Both the position numbers and the translations under genes were made by a program. 64,000 nt of DNA from Vibrio natriegens NBRC 15636 = ATCC 14048 = DSM 759 (lineage in GTDB: Bacteria > Pseudomonadota > Gammaproteobacteria > Enterobacterales > Vibrionaceae), in assembly GCF_035621455.1 (NCBI RefSeq), contig NZ_CP141822.1:1240001-1304000 (forward strand), written 5' to 3'. Below are positions 7,996 to 17,412 of the stretch, one piece after another. The notes under the pieces were generated by a model. It was not told where the DNA came from. It did not search any database and saw only the letters and a program-made list of their open reading frames with translations. Each line of letters begins with the position of its first letter. Within the stretch, counting starts at the first letter, position 1.

Positions 7996-10900
7996 ATGAG
8001 AAAAATAAAGTGCCTCAAACGGACGAAGACGTAACGGGTATCGCGGCTTACTTTATTAAAAACCGTGTTATCAGTTGGATGGTGTCACTGATTTTCTTGA
8101 TCGGTGGTGTCGCCGCATTTTTTGGGTTAGGGCGTCTGGAAGATCCTGCTTTCACCATCAAAGACGCCATGGTCGTCACCTCGTATCCGGGAGCGACACC
8201 TCAACAAGTGGAAGAAGAGGTGACGTACCCACTTGAAAAAGCCATTCAGCAATTGACGTACGTCGATGAGGTGAATTCTATTTCGAGTCGTGGGCTGTCT
8301 CAAATTACCGTAACGATGAAAAACAATTACGGCCCGGATGACTTACCTCAAATTTGGGATGAATTAAGGCGAAAAGTTAATGACTTGAAAGGCACGTTAC
8401 CGCCTGGTGTGAATGATCCTCAAGTGATTGATGACTTTGGCGATGTCTACGGCATTTTGCTCGCAGTGACGGGGGATGGTTACAGCTACAAAGAACTGCT
8501 GGATTACGTTGATTACCTGAGACGGGAACTCGAACTTGTAGACGGTGTGAGTAAAGTATCTGTGTCTGGCACACAGCAAGAACAGGTCTTTATTGAAATC
8601 TCGATGAAGAAATTGAGCAGTTTGGGTCTGTCTCCCGATACCGTATTCGGACTTCTCTCAACTCAAAACGTAATCTCCGATGCTGGTGCGATCAGAATTG
8701 GTGATGAATATATTCGAATCCAACCAACCGGGCAGTTTCAGAATGTCGACGAGCTGGGTGATTTATTGCTGACCGAAGTGGGTGCTCAGGGGCTGATTTT
8801 CCTTAAAGATGTCGCTGACATTAAACGCGGCTACATTGAGGTTCCAACCAATATCGTCAACTTCAATGGCAGCTTGGCGCTGAATGTCGGTGTTTCGTTT
8901 GCACAAGGGGTCAATGTTGTTGAAGTCGGAAAAGTGTTTGATCGCCGACTTGCTGAATTGAAGTATCAACAACCCGTCGGAATCGAGATCTCAGAAATTT
9001 ATAGTCAACCGAAGGAAGTGGATAAATCGGTAAGTGGCTTTGTTGTGAGTCTCGCACAAGCGATTGGGATAGTGATCGTCGTATTGCTGTTCTTTATGGG
9101 GCTTCGTTCTGGCTTACTTATCGGTTTGATCCTGCTGCTAACGGTCCTCGGCACATTCATCTTCATGAAGTACCTGGCCATCGATCTACAACGTATTTCT
9201 TTAGGGGCGTTGGTCATCGCTTTGGGGATGCTGGTGGATAATGCCATCGTCGTTGTGGAAGGGATATTAATTGGTACCCAAAAGGGAAGAACGCGCTTAC
9301 AAGCAGCGACCGATATCGTTACCCAGACTAAGTGGCCTTTGCTTGGCGCGACTATCATTGCGGTCACCGCTTTTGCGCCGATTGGGCTTTCTCAGGACTC
9401 CACAGGTGAGTACTGCGGTACCTTGTTTACTGTGCTTCTCATCTCTTTGATGCTCAGTTGGTTTACCGCGATTTCATTAACACCATTTTTTGCCGACATT
9501 TTCTTCAAAGGCCAGAAAATAAATCAAACGGAAGGCGAAGATAGCGACCCGTATAATGGTATTGTTTTTGTTACCTACAAGACGTTTCTCGAGTTTTGCA
9601 TGCGTCGTGCATGGTTCACTGTCGTGGTGTTAATTGTTGGGCTCGCGGCCAGTGTGTACGGATTTATGTTTGTAAAACAGTCCTTCTTCCCATCTTCAAC
9701 AACACCGATTTTTCAGTTGGATGTGTGGTTACCTGAGGGGACGGATATTAGAGCAACCAATGATAAGCTGAACGAACTTGAACATTGGTTAGCGCAACAA
9801 GAACATGTTGAGCATATTACGACGACGGCAGGGAAAGGCTTGCAGCGCTTCATGTTGACGTATGCACCAGAGAAAAGTTATGCCGCGTATGGTGAAATCA
9901 CCACACGAATGGAGAACTATGAAGCGCTTGAACCCTTGATGGCGCGTTTCCGAGAGCATCTAAAAGCCAATTACCCTGAAATTAACTATAAACTTAAACA
10001 AATTGAGTTAGGCCCGGGTGGTGGTGCGAAAATTGAAGCGCGACTTATCGGTTCTGACCCAACAGTGCTTCGCACGCTCGCCGCTCAGGTAATGGATATT
10101 ATGTACGCTGACCCTGCCGCGACGAATATTCGACATGATTGGCGAGAACGCACTCAAGTTTTGGAGCCTCAGTTTAACGAGAGCCAGGCTCGCCGTTACG
10201 GCATCACCAAATCAGATGTCGATGATTATCTCTCCATGTCGTTTTCGGGTATGAAGATTGGTCTGTACCGAGATGGTACGACGTTGATGCCTATCGTGGC
10301 TCGATTGCCTGAAGATGAACGGATCGATATTCGTAACATTGAAGGTATGAAAATTTGGAGTCCGGCAAAAACTGAATTTATCCCGCTGCAACAAGTGACA
10401 ATGGGATACGATATGCGTTGGGAAGATCCAATCGTCGTCCGTAAAAATCGTAAACGTATGCTCACTGTGATGGCCGACCCTGATATATTGGGTGAAGAAA
10501 CGGCTTCAACATTGCAAAAGCGTCTACAACCTCAAATCGAAGCGATTGAGATGCCGCCGGGATACTCTATCGAGTGGGGCGGTGAATACGAGTCATCAGG
10601 TGATGCTCAGGCGTCGTTGTTTACGACAATGCCAATGGGTTACTTGTTCATGTTCCTTATTACCGTATTCCTGTTCAACTCGGTCAAAGAACCTTTGATT
10701 GTGTGGCTGACTGTTCCACTGGCTCTGATTGGTGTTACGACAGGGCTTTTGGCCCTGAATACGCCATTTGGTTTTATGGCTTTACTGGGCTTTCTGAGTT
10801 TGTCGGGGATGGTACTGAAAAACGGCATCGTTCTGCTTGATCAAATTGAGATTGAAATGAAGTCAGGTAAAGATGCCTATGATGCGGTTGTCGACGCCGC

Positions 10901-11093
10901 AGTGAGCCGTGTCCGTCCTGTATGTATGGCGGCAATCACCACGATTTTAGGCATGATTCCGCTTTTACCCGATATTTTCTTCAAGCCAATGGCTGTGACG
11001 ATCATGTTCGGTTTGGGTTTTGCGACGGTATTAACTTTGATTGTTGTCCCAGTCCTGTATCGTCTATTCCACAGAGTAGCCGTACCGAAATAG
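7992..11093 (+). CDS. vexK: RND efflux pump, inner-membrane transporter (VexK-like)
   Basis: AcrB/MexF-family (ACR_tran) proton-driven exporter, 1033 residues, full family length. Two repeats each have one membrane helix, a large periplasmic porter loop (about 60-345 and 570-875) and five further helices. The TM4 motif reads GMLVDNAIVVVEG, so only one of the two acidic residues seen in AcrB (VDD) is kept, as in many members of this branch. The TM10 lysine is present in SGMVLKNGIVLLDQIE. Last gene of the vexIJK-like operon, followed by a terminator at 11112-11144. Substrates are unknown; bile salts, detergents or antibiotics are plausible from the family. Confidence 0.92.
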   Translation: MNEKNKVPQTDEDVTGIAAYFIKNRVISWMVSLIFLIGGVAAFFGLGRLEDPAFTIKDAMVVTSYPGATPQQVEEEVTYPLEKAIQQLTYVDEVNSISSRGLSQITVTMKNNYGPDDLPQIWDELRRKVNDLKGTLPPGVNDPQVIDDFGDVYGILLAVTGDGYSYKELLDYVDYLRRELELVDGVSKVSVSGTQQEQVFIEISMKKLSSLGLSPDTVFGLLSTQNVISDAGAIRIGDEYIRIQPTGQFQNVDELGDLLLTEVGAQGLIFLKDVADIKRGYIEVPTNIVNFNGSLALNVGVSFAQGVNVVEVGKVFDRRLAELKYQQPVGIEISEIYSQPKEVDKSVSGFVVSLAQAIGIVIVVLLFFMGLRSGLLIGLILLLTVLGTFIFMKYLAIDLQRISLGALVIALGMLVDNAIVVVEGILIGTQKGRTRLQAATDIVTQTKWPLLGATIIAVTAFAPIGLSQDSTGEYCGTLFTVLLISLMLSWFTAISLTPFFADIFFKGQKINQTEGEDSDPYNGIVFVTYKTFLEFCMRRAWFTVVVLIVGLAASVYGFMFVKQSFFPSSTTPIFQLDVWLPEGTDIRATNDKLNELEHWLAQQEHVEHITTTAGKGLQRFMLTYAPEKSYAAYGEITTRMENYEALEPLMARFREHLKANYPEINYKLKQIELGPGGGAKIEARLIGSDPTVLRTLAAQVMDIMYADPAATNIRHDWRERTQVLEPQFNESQARRYGITKSDVDDYLSMSFSGMKIGLYRDGTTLMPIVARLPEDERIDIRNIEGMKIWSPAKTEFIPLQQVTMGYDMRWEDPIVVRKNRKRMLTVMADPDILGEETASTLQKRLQPQIEAIEMPPGYSIEWGGEYESSGDAQASLFTTMPMGYLFMFLITVFLFNSVKEPLIVWLTVPLALIGVTTGLLALNTPFGFMALLGFLSLSGMVLKNGIVLLDQIEIEMKSGKDAYDAVVDAAVSRVRPVCMAAITTILGMIPLLPDIFFKPMAVTIMFGLGFATVLTLIVVPVLYRLFHRVAVPK

Positions 11094-11111
11094 AATGAGT
11101 ATAAATCGATA

Positions 11112-11144
11112 ACGCCTCTGGCTAGCGAGTCAGGGGCGTTTTTA
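11112..11144 (+). terminator. Intrinsic terminator after the RND pump gene
   Basis: Nine-base stem ACGCCTCTG / CAGGGGCGT (one G-T pair) with a 10-base loop, then five T. It ends the vexIJK-like operon just before tag. Confidence 0.85.
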
Positions 11145-11156
11145 TAAGGACGTATA

Positions 11157-11726
11157 ATGACAGAAAATAACAGTTGCGCCTGGGCGATGAACCACCCGCT
11201 GGAACGTGAGTATCATGATGCTGAGTGGGGAATACCCGTTTATGACGATAAAGTACTGTTTGAATTTATTACCCTTGAAGGTGCGCAAGCGGGGCTAAGC
11301 TGGATAACCATACTAAAGAAAAGAGAAGGCTACAGAGAAGCATTTGAACACTACGATTTGGATGCTTTGGAGCAGCATGGTGAAGAGCGGGCTGAATATA
11401 TCGTAGGCAATTATGATGTCGTCAAACATCGCGGCAAGATCAATTCAGTGTTCAGTAACGCAAAAGCCGCTAAGGCGTTGATTGAAGAGTATGGAAGTTT
11501 GTCAGAGGCTTTGTGGCAGTTTGTCGACCATAATCCTGTGATCAATCAATGGCAGGATATGAGCGAAGTGCCCGCTTCTACCGAGCAATCAAAAGCGATG
11601 AGTAAATTCCTTAAGAAAAAAGGTTTTAAATTTGTCGGAGAAACCATCTGTTATGCGTTTATGCAAGCGGTCGGAATGGTCGATGACCATATCGTCGGAT
11701 GTCCCTGTAAAACGGTGCAGGACTAA
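11157..11726 (+). CDS. tag: DNA-3-methyladenine glycosylase I
   Basis: Base-excision repair enzyme that removes 3-methyladenine from alkylated DNA, 189 residues (E. coli 187). The zinc-binding residues of the family are all present: Cys7 and His20 at the N-terminus (CAWAMNHPLEREYH) and His178 and Cys182 near the C-terminus (DHIVGCPCK). The segment LEGAQAGLSWITILKKREGYREAF (about 41-64) is the conserved core. It starts 12 bp after the terminator of the upstream operon, so it is probably its own unit, and shares a bidirectional terminator with the convergent metC. Confidence 0.95.
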   Translation: MTENNSCAWAMNHPLEREYHDAEWGIPVYDDKVLFEFITLEGAQAGLSWITILKKREGYREAFEHYDLDALEQHGEERAEYIVGNYDVVKHRGKINSVFSNAKAAKALIEEYGSLSEALWQFVDHNPVINQWQDMSEVPASTEQSKAMSKFLKKKGFKFVGETICYAFMQAVGMVDDHIVGCPCKTVQD

Positions 11727-11743
11727 CTAAATCAAACTATAAG

Positions 11744-11770
11744 AAAATGCCCTCGAGTTGAGGGCATTTT
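11744..11770. terminator. Bidirectional terminator between tag and metC
   Basis: Stem AAAATGCCCTC / GAGGGCATTTT with the loop GAGTT, a near-perfect hairpin flanked by T runs on both strands, between convergent genes. Confidence 0.9.
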
Positions 11771-11785
11771 TGTGGATATCGATTC

Positions 11786-12991
11786 CTAAAGTGAAACTTC
11801 TTCCTCGAGAATGAGGGCATTGTATCTTGCCAAACCTGCTTCCAGATCGGCGATCAAGTCTTCGACGTCTTCCAAACCAATGTGAAGACGGATTAACGTC
11901 CCTTCAAAATGTGGGTGCGAGACTGTGCGTAAGCTGTTAAAGCTCTTTGGTTCATTAGCTAGAATCAAGCTCTCGTAACCACCCCAGGAGTAGCCCATAC
12001 TGAAGTGTTTCATACCGTCAAGCAAGGCTGTTGTTGCTTTAGGGCATGATGTTTTGAGTACGAATGAGAACAGACCATTACCGCCAGTAAAATCGCGTTT
12101 GAAAAATTCATGGCCTGGAGACGTTTCCAGTGCAGGGTGCAGCACTCGCTCCACTTCAGGGCGAGTTTCTAACCATTTAGCCACTTTTAAGCTGCTTTCT
12201 GCGTGCTGGCGAAGACGAACATCTAGAGTGCGTAGACCGCGGAGTCCAAGGTACACATCGTCAGGAGAAACACACTGTCCCATCAAGTAGCTTTGTTCTC
12301 TCAATTGTGGCCAATATTTCTCTGAAGCGACTGCCGTGCCCAGCATAACATCTGAGTGACCGACGATGTACTTGGTCGCAGCCTGCACTGAAATATCAAC
12401 CCCATGGTCAAACGGAGAGAAGTTAACACCAGCGGCCCAAGTATTATCGAGTACCACAATGATGTCGTGCTCATGAGCAATACGAGCAAGGGTCGGAACA
12501 TCTTGTACTTCCATGGTAATTGAACCCGGAGACTCCAGGAAAAGTACTTTGGTATTTGGTTGAATTAAATCACGAATGTTCTCGCCGATCATTGGGTCGT
12601 AGTAGGTTGTCTCAATCCCCATTTTTTTCATGATGACGTTACAGAAATCACGAGTCGGTTCGTAACACGTGTCAACCATAAGAATGTGGTCACCAGTCTC
12701 AACTAGAGACAGGATTGTGTTTGAAATAGCCGCTGTTCCACAAGGGTAGAGAGCACATCCCGCACCGCCTTCAATTTCAACCATCGCGTCCTGAAACGCG
12801 AAATGTGTGTTAGTACCGCGACGTCCGTAAAACAGCGTTTTGTTTGCGCGGTTAATTGCTGCTTGGTTTTTCTCTGCAACACTGTCAAATACGATGGTTG
12901 AAGCACGTTGAACTGGTGGGTTAACAACACCGTTTGTCCACTTTTTATCGCGGCCTGCGGTAATCAGCTTGGTCTTTTTACCCTCTGACAT
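11786..12991 (-). CDS. metC: Cystathionine beta-lyase
   Basis: PLP enzyme of the Cys/Met metabolism family, 401 residues, cleaving cystathionine to homocysteine, pyruvate and ammonia in methionine synthesis. The PLP lysine is Lys207 in SVQAATKYIVGHSD. The phosphate-binding and ring-stacking regions are visible in YPCGTAAISN (about 82-91) and the substrate-binding YGRRGT near residue 55. LDNTWAAG (181-188) carries the conserved aspartate that contacts the pyridine nitrogen. The sequence resembles MetC of gammaproteobacteria more than MetB, notably in the N-terminal KLITAGRDKKWTNGVVNPPVQRAST. A single gene on the minus strand; no MetJ site was identified by eye. Confidence 0.93.
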   Translation of the reverse strand: MSEGKKTKLITAGRDKKWTNGVVNPPVQRASTIVFDSVAEKNQAAINRANKTLFYGRRGTNTHFAFQDAMVEIEGGAGCALYPCGTAAISNTILSLVETGDHILMVDTCYEPTRDFCNVIMKKMGIETTYYDPMIGENIRDLIQPNTKVLFLESPGSITMEVQDVPTLARIAHEHDIIVVLDNTWAAGVNFSPFDHGVDISVQAATKYIVGHSDVMLGTAVASEKYWPQLREQSYLMGQCVSPDDVYLGLRGLRTLDVRLRQHAESSLKVAKWLETRPEVERVLHPALETSPGHEFFKRDFTGGNGLFSFVLKTSCPKATTALLDGMKHFSMGYSWGGYESLILANEPKSFNSLRTVSHPHFEGTLIRLHIGLEDVEDLIADLEAGLARYNALILEEEVSL

Positions 12992-13166
12992 ATAAATTCC
13001 CTGTTTAAATAAAACGATTTTGATTATTTAAAACATGGACTACGGGTTGTTTGCAAGGGAAAACTCTATTATCGAGCCATAACCACTTGGAACACCTAAT
13101 AGCCTAAGGGAATACTCAGTGAGTGTGATGAGGGTTATCTCACTTATTTGGGGGGACAGGAGTCCG

Positions 13167-13205
13167 ATAAAACAATCCCGCGCCAAACCGTTTGGTGCGG
13201 GATTG
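13167..13205 (-). terminator. Intrinsic terminator of cls
   Basis: A long hairpin with 15-base arms (13173-13187 and 13191-13205), one G-T pair and a 3-base loop, is followed on the minus strand by TTTTATC. It lies 25 bp past the cls stop. Confidence 0.85.
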
Positions 13206-13230
13206 AAGTCGCTCTTAAATCCAGAGTGCT

Positions 13231-14685
13231 TTAAAGCAGAGGATTAAACAGATAGAACACACGTTCTAAGAAGCGAGAGAACAGGCTCCGTTTATCCCAC
13301 ACCTTTTTTTCCACCGGATAGGACTGTTTGATGTAACTGTCTTGCAGAGATGACATCTCTTTGGTGAAGTCTTCATCATCGACTGCCAGCGTCACCTCAA
13401 AGTTCAGCCACAAGCTACGCATGTCCATGTTTACGGTGCCGACCAAACAAAATTGGTCGTCAATAACGACAGATTTTGTATGCAGCAACCCGCCATAAAA
13501 CTCATAAATTTTCACACCCGCGGCAAGAAGCTCACTATAGAAGGCGCGAGAAGCCCACTGAACCATTACCGAGTCATTCTTATGAGGGATGATAAGTTCT
13601 ACCTCAATGCCTCGTTGCGCGGTCATCTTCAGTGTCTCAAGCAAATCGGTGTTAGGCACGAAATACGGAGTCGTGATTCTCACCGAACGATTGGCTTGGT
13701 TAATGGCTAACGTTAACACCTGATAAATAAGATACTCCGGCATGCCCGGACCTGACGGTACCACTTGTATCGGGTGCTGGTACTGATAGCTATCGATTTT
13801 GCATTCCGGTCGCTTAGGAAGTTGACGCTCGCCGGTTTCGACCTCCCAGTCCCAGCAGTGAATGGCGCTTAGCACATTAACCGTTGGGCCAGTAATTCGC
13901 ACCATAATGTCAATCCAATGACCGACACCACTGCTTTGCTTAAAGTAAGCCGGATCGACGAGGTTCATTGAGCCGGTGTAAGCGATCTCGTCATCAATAA
14001 CAATGATCTTTCGGTGTTGGCGAAGATCTAAACGGCGCAAGAAAATACGCCACATTTTTACTTCCAAGGCTTGTATCACTTCAATGCCCGCATCTTTCAT
14101 CATCCGGTACCACGGGCTTCTGAAAAAGCGTGGGCTGCCAGCAGAATCCAGTAACAGCTTTACATTGACTCCACGTTTGGATGCTCGGATAAGCGCTGAG
14201 GCGACGGAATCGGCTAGACCTCCGGGGTGCCAAATGTAGAACACCATCCGAATACTGGTTTGTGCATTTTCGATATCTTCGATAATCGAGTGCAAAATTT
14301 CGTCTGGCTTCTGCTGCAATGAGAGTGTGTTACCACTGAGAGCGGGTAGCCCGAGACGGTTATTACACAGTTCATCAATGCGATAGATATGACGCCCCAT
14401 CGTTTCAGGCATGTGCGCGTGGCAATCATTAAGTTGGCTGAACCATTCTGCAAAGGGGGCGAACATCTCTTTCGCGCGCTCAGCTCGCTTTCTGCCTAAA
14501 TTAAGTTCACCAAACAGGAAATAACACGCGACACCAAGAACCGGAAGAATATAAATGATCATCAGCCACGCTAACGAAACACTTACGGCACGGCGTTTTA
14601 AAACTACCCGAATGGTGACACCAGCGACCAATAACCAATACAGTCCAATGCCAGCAAGAGTAAGAAAATGATAAAACTTATCCAT
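13231..14685 (-). CDS. clsA: Cardiolipin synthase A (phospholipase D family)
   Basis: Inner-membrane enzyme that condenses two phosphatidylglycerols to cardiolipin and glycerol, 484 residues (E. coli ClsA 486). Two N-terminal membrane helices (about 5-28 and 38-58) precede two HKD motifs: His224, Lys226, Asp231 (QHRKIIVIDD) and LHTKSVVIDD near residue 400. Both are intact with their GS/GT-N-MD tails, so the enzyme should be active. It is a single gene on the minus strand, transcribed divergently from the sodium symporter across 368 bp, with a strong terminator behind it. Confidence 0.95.
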   Translation of the reverse strand: MDKFYHFLTLAGIGLYWLLVAGVTIRVVLKRRAVSVSLAWLMIIYILPVLGVACYFLFGELNLGRKRAERAKEMFAPFAEWFSQLNDCHAHMPETMGRHIYRIDELCNNRLGLPALSGNTLSLQQKPDEILHSIIEDIENAQTSIRMVFYIWHPGGLADSVASALIRASKRGVNVKLLLDSAGSPRFFRSPWYRMMKDAGIEVIQALEVKMWRIFLRRLDLRQHRKIIVIDDEIAYTGSMNLVDPAYFKQSSGVGHWIDIMVRITGPTVNVLSAIHCWDWEVETGERQLPKRPECKIDSYQYQHPIQVVPSGPGMPEYLIYQVLTLAINQANRSVRITTPYFVPNTDLLETLKMTAQRGIEVELIIPHKNDSVMVQWASRAFYSELLAAGVKIYEFYGGLLHTKSVVIDDQFCLVGTVNMDMRSLWLNFEVTLAVDDEDFTKEMSSLQDSYIKQSYPVEKKVWDKRSLFSRFLERVFYLFNPLL

Positions 14686-15053
14686 ATACGCTCAAATTTA
14701 TACGCCCATCTAGGATATTAGGCATAAAAGTGTGTTGGGGAAACTGCTTTCTTATTAAGAGTTAGAGTGATTTTATATGAGGGATTAAGTTCATAACAGG
14801 GGAATCTGTTATTCATGTTTGAAAACCAAGGTTAATCTTTAATCACTGAATAAAAAAGCAGCATATAACATGCGTGATGCAGCAATTGTGCGATAAATAT
14901 ACTTGTTGAGGCTTTTAATTTTAATGGGGAACTGGTTTACTGACCGCATAGAGCGTCTAACATTATTTTCATAAGTGTATAACTTAATATAAACACACAT
15001 TTTTGACGCCTATCTCAATGCAAACACAACACATTTAATTTTGGAGAAAAAGC
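14686..15053. other. Divergent intergenic region, clsA / sodium symporter
   Basis: 368 bp of AT-rich DNA that must hold promoters for both flanking genes. A ribosome binding site GGAG at 15043-15046 decides the GTG start of the transporter. No convincing operator, hairpin or short gene was seen. Confidence 0.6.
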
Positions 15054-16481
15054 GTGGCTACAACTAATACAGCACCACGTGATACGTGGGGGTCTAAATT
15101 AGGCTTCGTTATGGCTGCAGCGGGTTCCGCTGTCGGCTTAGGTAATATATGGAAATTTCCTTACACGGCGGGAGAGGGTGGCGGTGGCGCATTTGTTGCC
15201 ATTTACCTAATCTTCGTCATCTTTATTGGCTTTAGCGTAATGCTAACCGAATTTGCCGTTGGTCGAAAAACAGGTCGAGCTGCTGTTGGTGCATTTAAAT
15301 CAACCGATCGCCGCTGGACGTTTACAGGCGTAATGGGCGTACTGAGTGGCCTGCTAATCATGGGTTTCTACCCTGTTGTTGGCGGCTGGGCTCTGGCTTA
15401 CATCTTTAAGGTGGGCTCGGGCTTGCTGAGTACTCCTGACGCTATCGGTGATAGCTTTGGAGCTTTTATCTCTGACCCTATCCAGCCTCTGATTTGGATG
15501 GCGCTTTACCTGTTCATGAATATCTTCATTGTTATGAAAGGTATTTCTGGCGGTATCGAGAAAGCAGGTAAAGTTCTGATGCCACTGCTATTCCTTATTT
15601 TGATCGTCGTATCAATAAAAGGTCTGATGCTACCAGGTGCAATGGCAGGCGTTGAGTTCTTGTACATGCCAGACTTCTCTGAAGTCAACAGCAGTGTGGT
15701 ACTTGCTGCGCTCGGGCAGGCGTTCTTCTCACTAAGTTTGGGTATGGGTTGTATGATTACTTACGGCTCTTACCTGAAGAAGAAAGAAAACGTGGTTCAA
15801 ACCACTGGCATGATTACAGCAATGGATACGGGCGTCGCAATTCTTGCGGGTATTGCAATGTTCCCGGCAATGTTTGCTTTCGGTATTGAGCCAGCAGCAG
15901 GCCCAGGTCTGGTGTTTGTTGTCGTTCCACAACTGTTCGCTGAAATGGGCGGTCTAATCGGCTTCCTGTTTGCGATTATGTTCTTTGTTGGTCTGACTGC
16001 GGCTGCATTAACGTCTTCGGTTTCACTGCTTGAAGTTGTGGTTTCTTACCTAATCGATGAAAAAGGTATGAAGCGTTCAAAAGCGGTGCTTTCAGCAAGC
16101 TCGGTAATGGCAATATTGTGTGTATTCGCTTCTTTGTCACTGGGCGGAATGGGTCCAACACTGTTTGGTACTGGTGCATTCGATATCTTCGACCTACTGA
16201 CTGACAAAATCTTCATGGCTGTTGGTGGTATGTTGCTGTGTATCTTTGCTGGCTGGAGACTCAAGCGTGATGAGCTTGAGAAAGAAATCACGAATGATGG
16301 TGAAGTATCTTTCCCACTATTTGGGCTATGGTACAACCTAGTGAAGTACGTTATTCCAGTCGCGATTGCAATTGTTGCTTTCATGGGCATCAAATCAGGA
16401 TTTGACAGTGGTAAAGGTGAAATCATGGTACTCGGTATCGTGACTATCGGCCTGGCAGCTATCTTCTCGAAGAAGCTGTAA
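15054..16481 (+). CDS. Sodium-dependent transporter, NSS (SNF) family
   Basis: Inner-membrane sodium symporter of the neurotransmitter:sodium symporter family, 475 residues. The signature near residue 10-40 (WGSKLGFVMAAAGSAVGLGNIWKFPY) is the TM1 sodium- and substrate-binding segment of LeuT-like proteins; about eleven or twelve hydrophobic segments follow. The substrate is probably an amino acid but cannot be named. The start is GTG at 15054, with GGAG seven bases ahead. A single gene closed by a strong terminator. A sodium-driven carrier fits a marine bacterium that keeps a sodium gradient. Confidence 0.9.
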   Translation: MATTNTAPRDTWGSKLGFVMAAAGSAVGLGNIWKFPYTAGEGGGGAFVAIYLIFVIFIGFSVMLTEFAVGRKTGRAAVGAFKSTDRRWTFTGVMGVLSGLLIMGFYPVVGGWALAYIFKVGSGLLSTPDAIGDSFGAFISDPIQPLIWMALYLFMNIFIVMKGISGGIEKAGKVLMPLLFLILIVVSIKGLMLPGAMAGVEFLYMPDFSEVNSSVVLAALGQAFFSLSLGMGCMITYGSYLKKKENVVQTTGMITAMDTGVAILAGIAMFPAMFAFGIEPAAGPGLVFVVVPQLFAEMGGLIGFLFAIMFFVGLTAAALTSSVSLLEVVVSYLIDEKGMKRSKAVLSASSVMAILCVFASLSLGGMGPTLFGTGAFDIFDLLTDKIFMAVGGMLLCIFAGWRLKRDELEKEITNDGEVSFPLFGLWYNLVKYVIPVAIAIVAFMGIKSGFDSGKGEIMVLGIVTIGLAAIFSKKL

Positions 16482-16495
16482 ACCGTCACATCTTT

Positions 16496-16525
16496 AAAAA
16501 GGGAGCCATGTCGGCTCCCTTTTTT
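16496..16525 (+). terminator. Intrinsic terminator of the NSS transporter gene
   Basis: Stem AAAAAGGGAGCC / GGCTCCCTTTTTT with the loop ATGTC, 15 bp after the stop codon. Confidence 0.92.
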
Positions 16526-16689
16526 ATTCCAGATTCTGATTCCTACTGACTTGATAATTTGTGGTTGGCTTACACACGTTAACTTTTAGAGCGTAAGCTA
16601 GGGGGAGGGAAAGCGGAATGGGCAGTTTAAGCTCGCCTAATCAATCAGAATCGGTATACTTCTGGCTCCAAACGTGGAGCTAGGTTTTT

Positions 16690-17382
16690 ATGTTCGATAT
16701 TCTACATACCCATCCAGATTTTCTGATCATCAACAAGCATCCCAACGTCTCCGTTCACAAAGACGATGGTGACACTATGCTGCTGCAAGAAGTGGCGAAG
16801 CAGAGTGGGGATGAGCAGCTATATCTCATCCATCGGTTGGATAAAATGACGTCGGGTATTCTGCTCCTCGGACGCAACGCCAAAGCCGCCAGCGTCTTGT
16901 CTCAAGCCTTTGCTAATCGACAAGTGGAAAAATTCTATCTGGCGATTGGCTTGAAAAAGCCGAAAAAGAAACAAGGTTTGGTGATTGGCGATATGGAACG
17001 TTCACGCCGTTCATCATGGAAGCTGGTAAACAGCAAGCATAATCCTGCGATAACACAGTTTTTCTCCCTTGCCGCAGAACCCGGGGAGCGCCTATTTTTG
17101 TGTAAGCCACACACTGGTAAAACGCACCAAATCCGCGTGGCATTAAAATCGGTTGGCTCAGGTATTGTTGGCGATCCAATTTATAATGCGGGTAACGAAG
17201 CTGATCGCGGTTATCTGCATGCCTTCTCACTTTGCTTCCAATATCATGATGAGCAATATCGCTTTGTCTGCGATCCGAGAGATTATGAAGCCCTTGGCAG
17301 CAAATGGCACAGTGAAATCGTCTCTCAAGGCTTGGATAGCTGGCTTTCCCCATGGGAACTGAACTGGCCTACGATCAAATAA
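16690..17382 (+). CDS. RluA-family pseudouridine synthase (TIGR01621-like)
   Basis: RNA pseudouridine synthase of the RluA superfamily, 230 residues, lacking an N-terminal S4 domain. The catalytic aspartate is Asp51 in HRLDKMTSGILLL. The second family motif is HTGKTHQIRVALKSVG (about 141-156), followed by GDPIYN. Short proteins of this sort form a distinct subfamily whose RNA target is not established, so RluA, RluC, RluD and TruC names are not used. The next gene, a predicted RNA-type methyltransferase, lies 30 bp downstream on the same strand, so the pair may be an RNA-modification operon. Confidence 0.85.
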   Translation: MFDILHTHPDFLIINKHPNVSVHKDDGDTMLLQEVAKQSGDEQLYLIHRLDKMTSGILLLGRNAKAASVLSQAFANRQVEKFYLAIGLKKPKKKQGLVIGDMERSRRSSWKLVNSKHNPAITQFFSLAAEPGERLFLCKPHTGKTHQIRVALKSVGSGIVGDPIYNAGNEADRGYLHAFSLCFQYHDEQYRFVCDPRDYEALGSKWHSEIVSQGLDSWLSPWELNWPTIK

Positions 17383-17412
17383 CCGTCACAAAGAAATTAA
17401 TAAGAGAATTCG

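Noticed and set aside
7548..8018. 156-codon minus-strand frame across the RND adaptor and pump genes
   Set aside because: Antisense shadow over two overlapping genes with strong family matches; serine- and threonine-rich sequence without a fold.
16046..16489. 147-codon minus-strand frame inside the NSS transporter
   Set aside because: Shadow of the coding frame; the plus-strand protein has unmistakable NSS features throughout.
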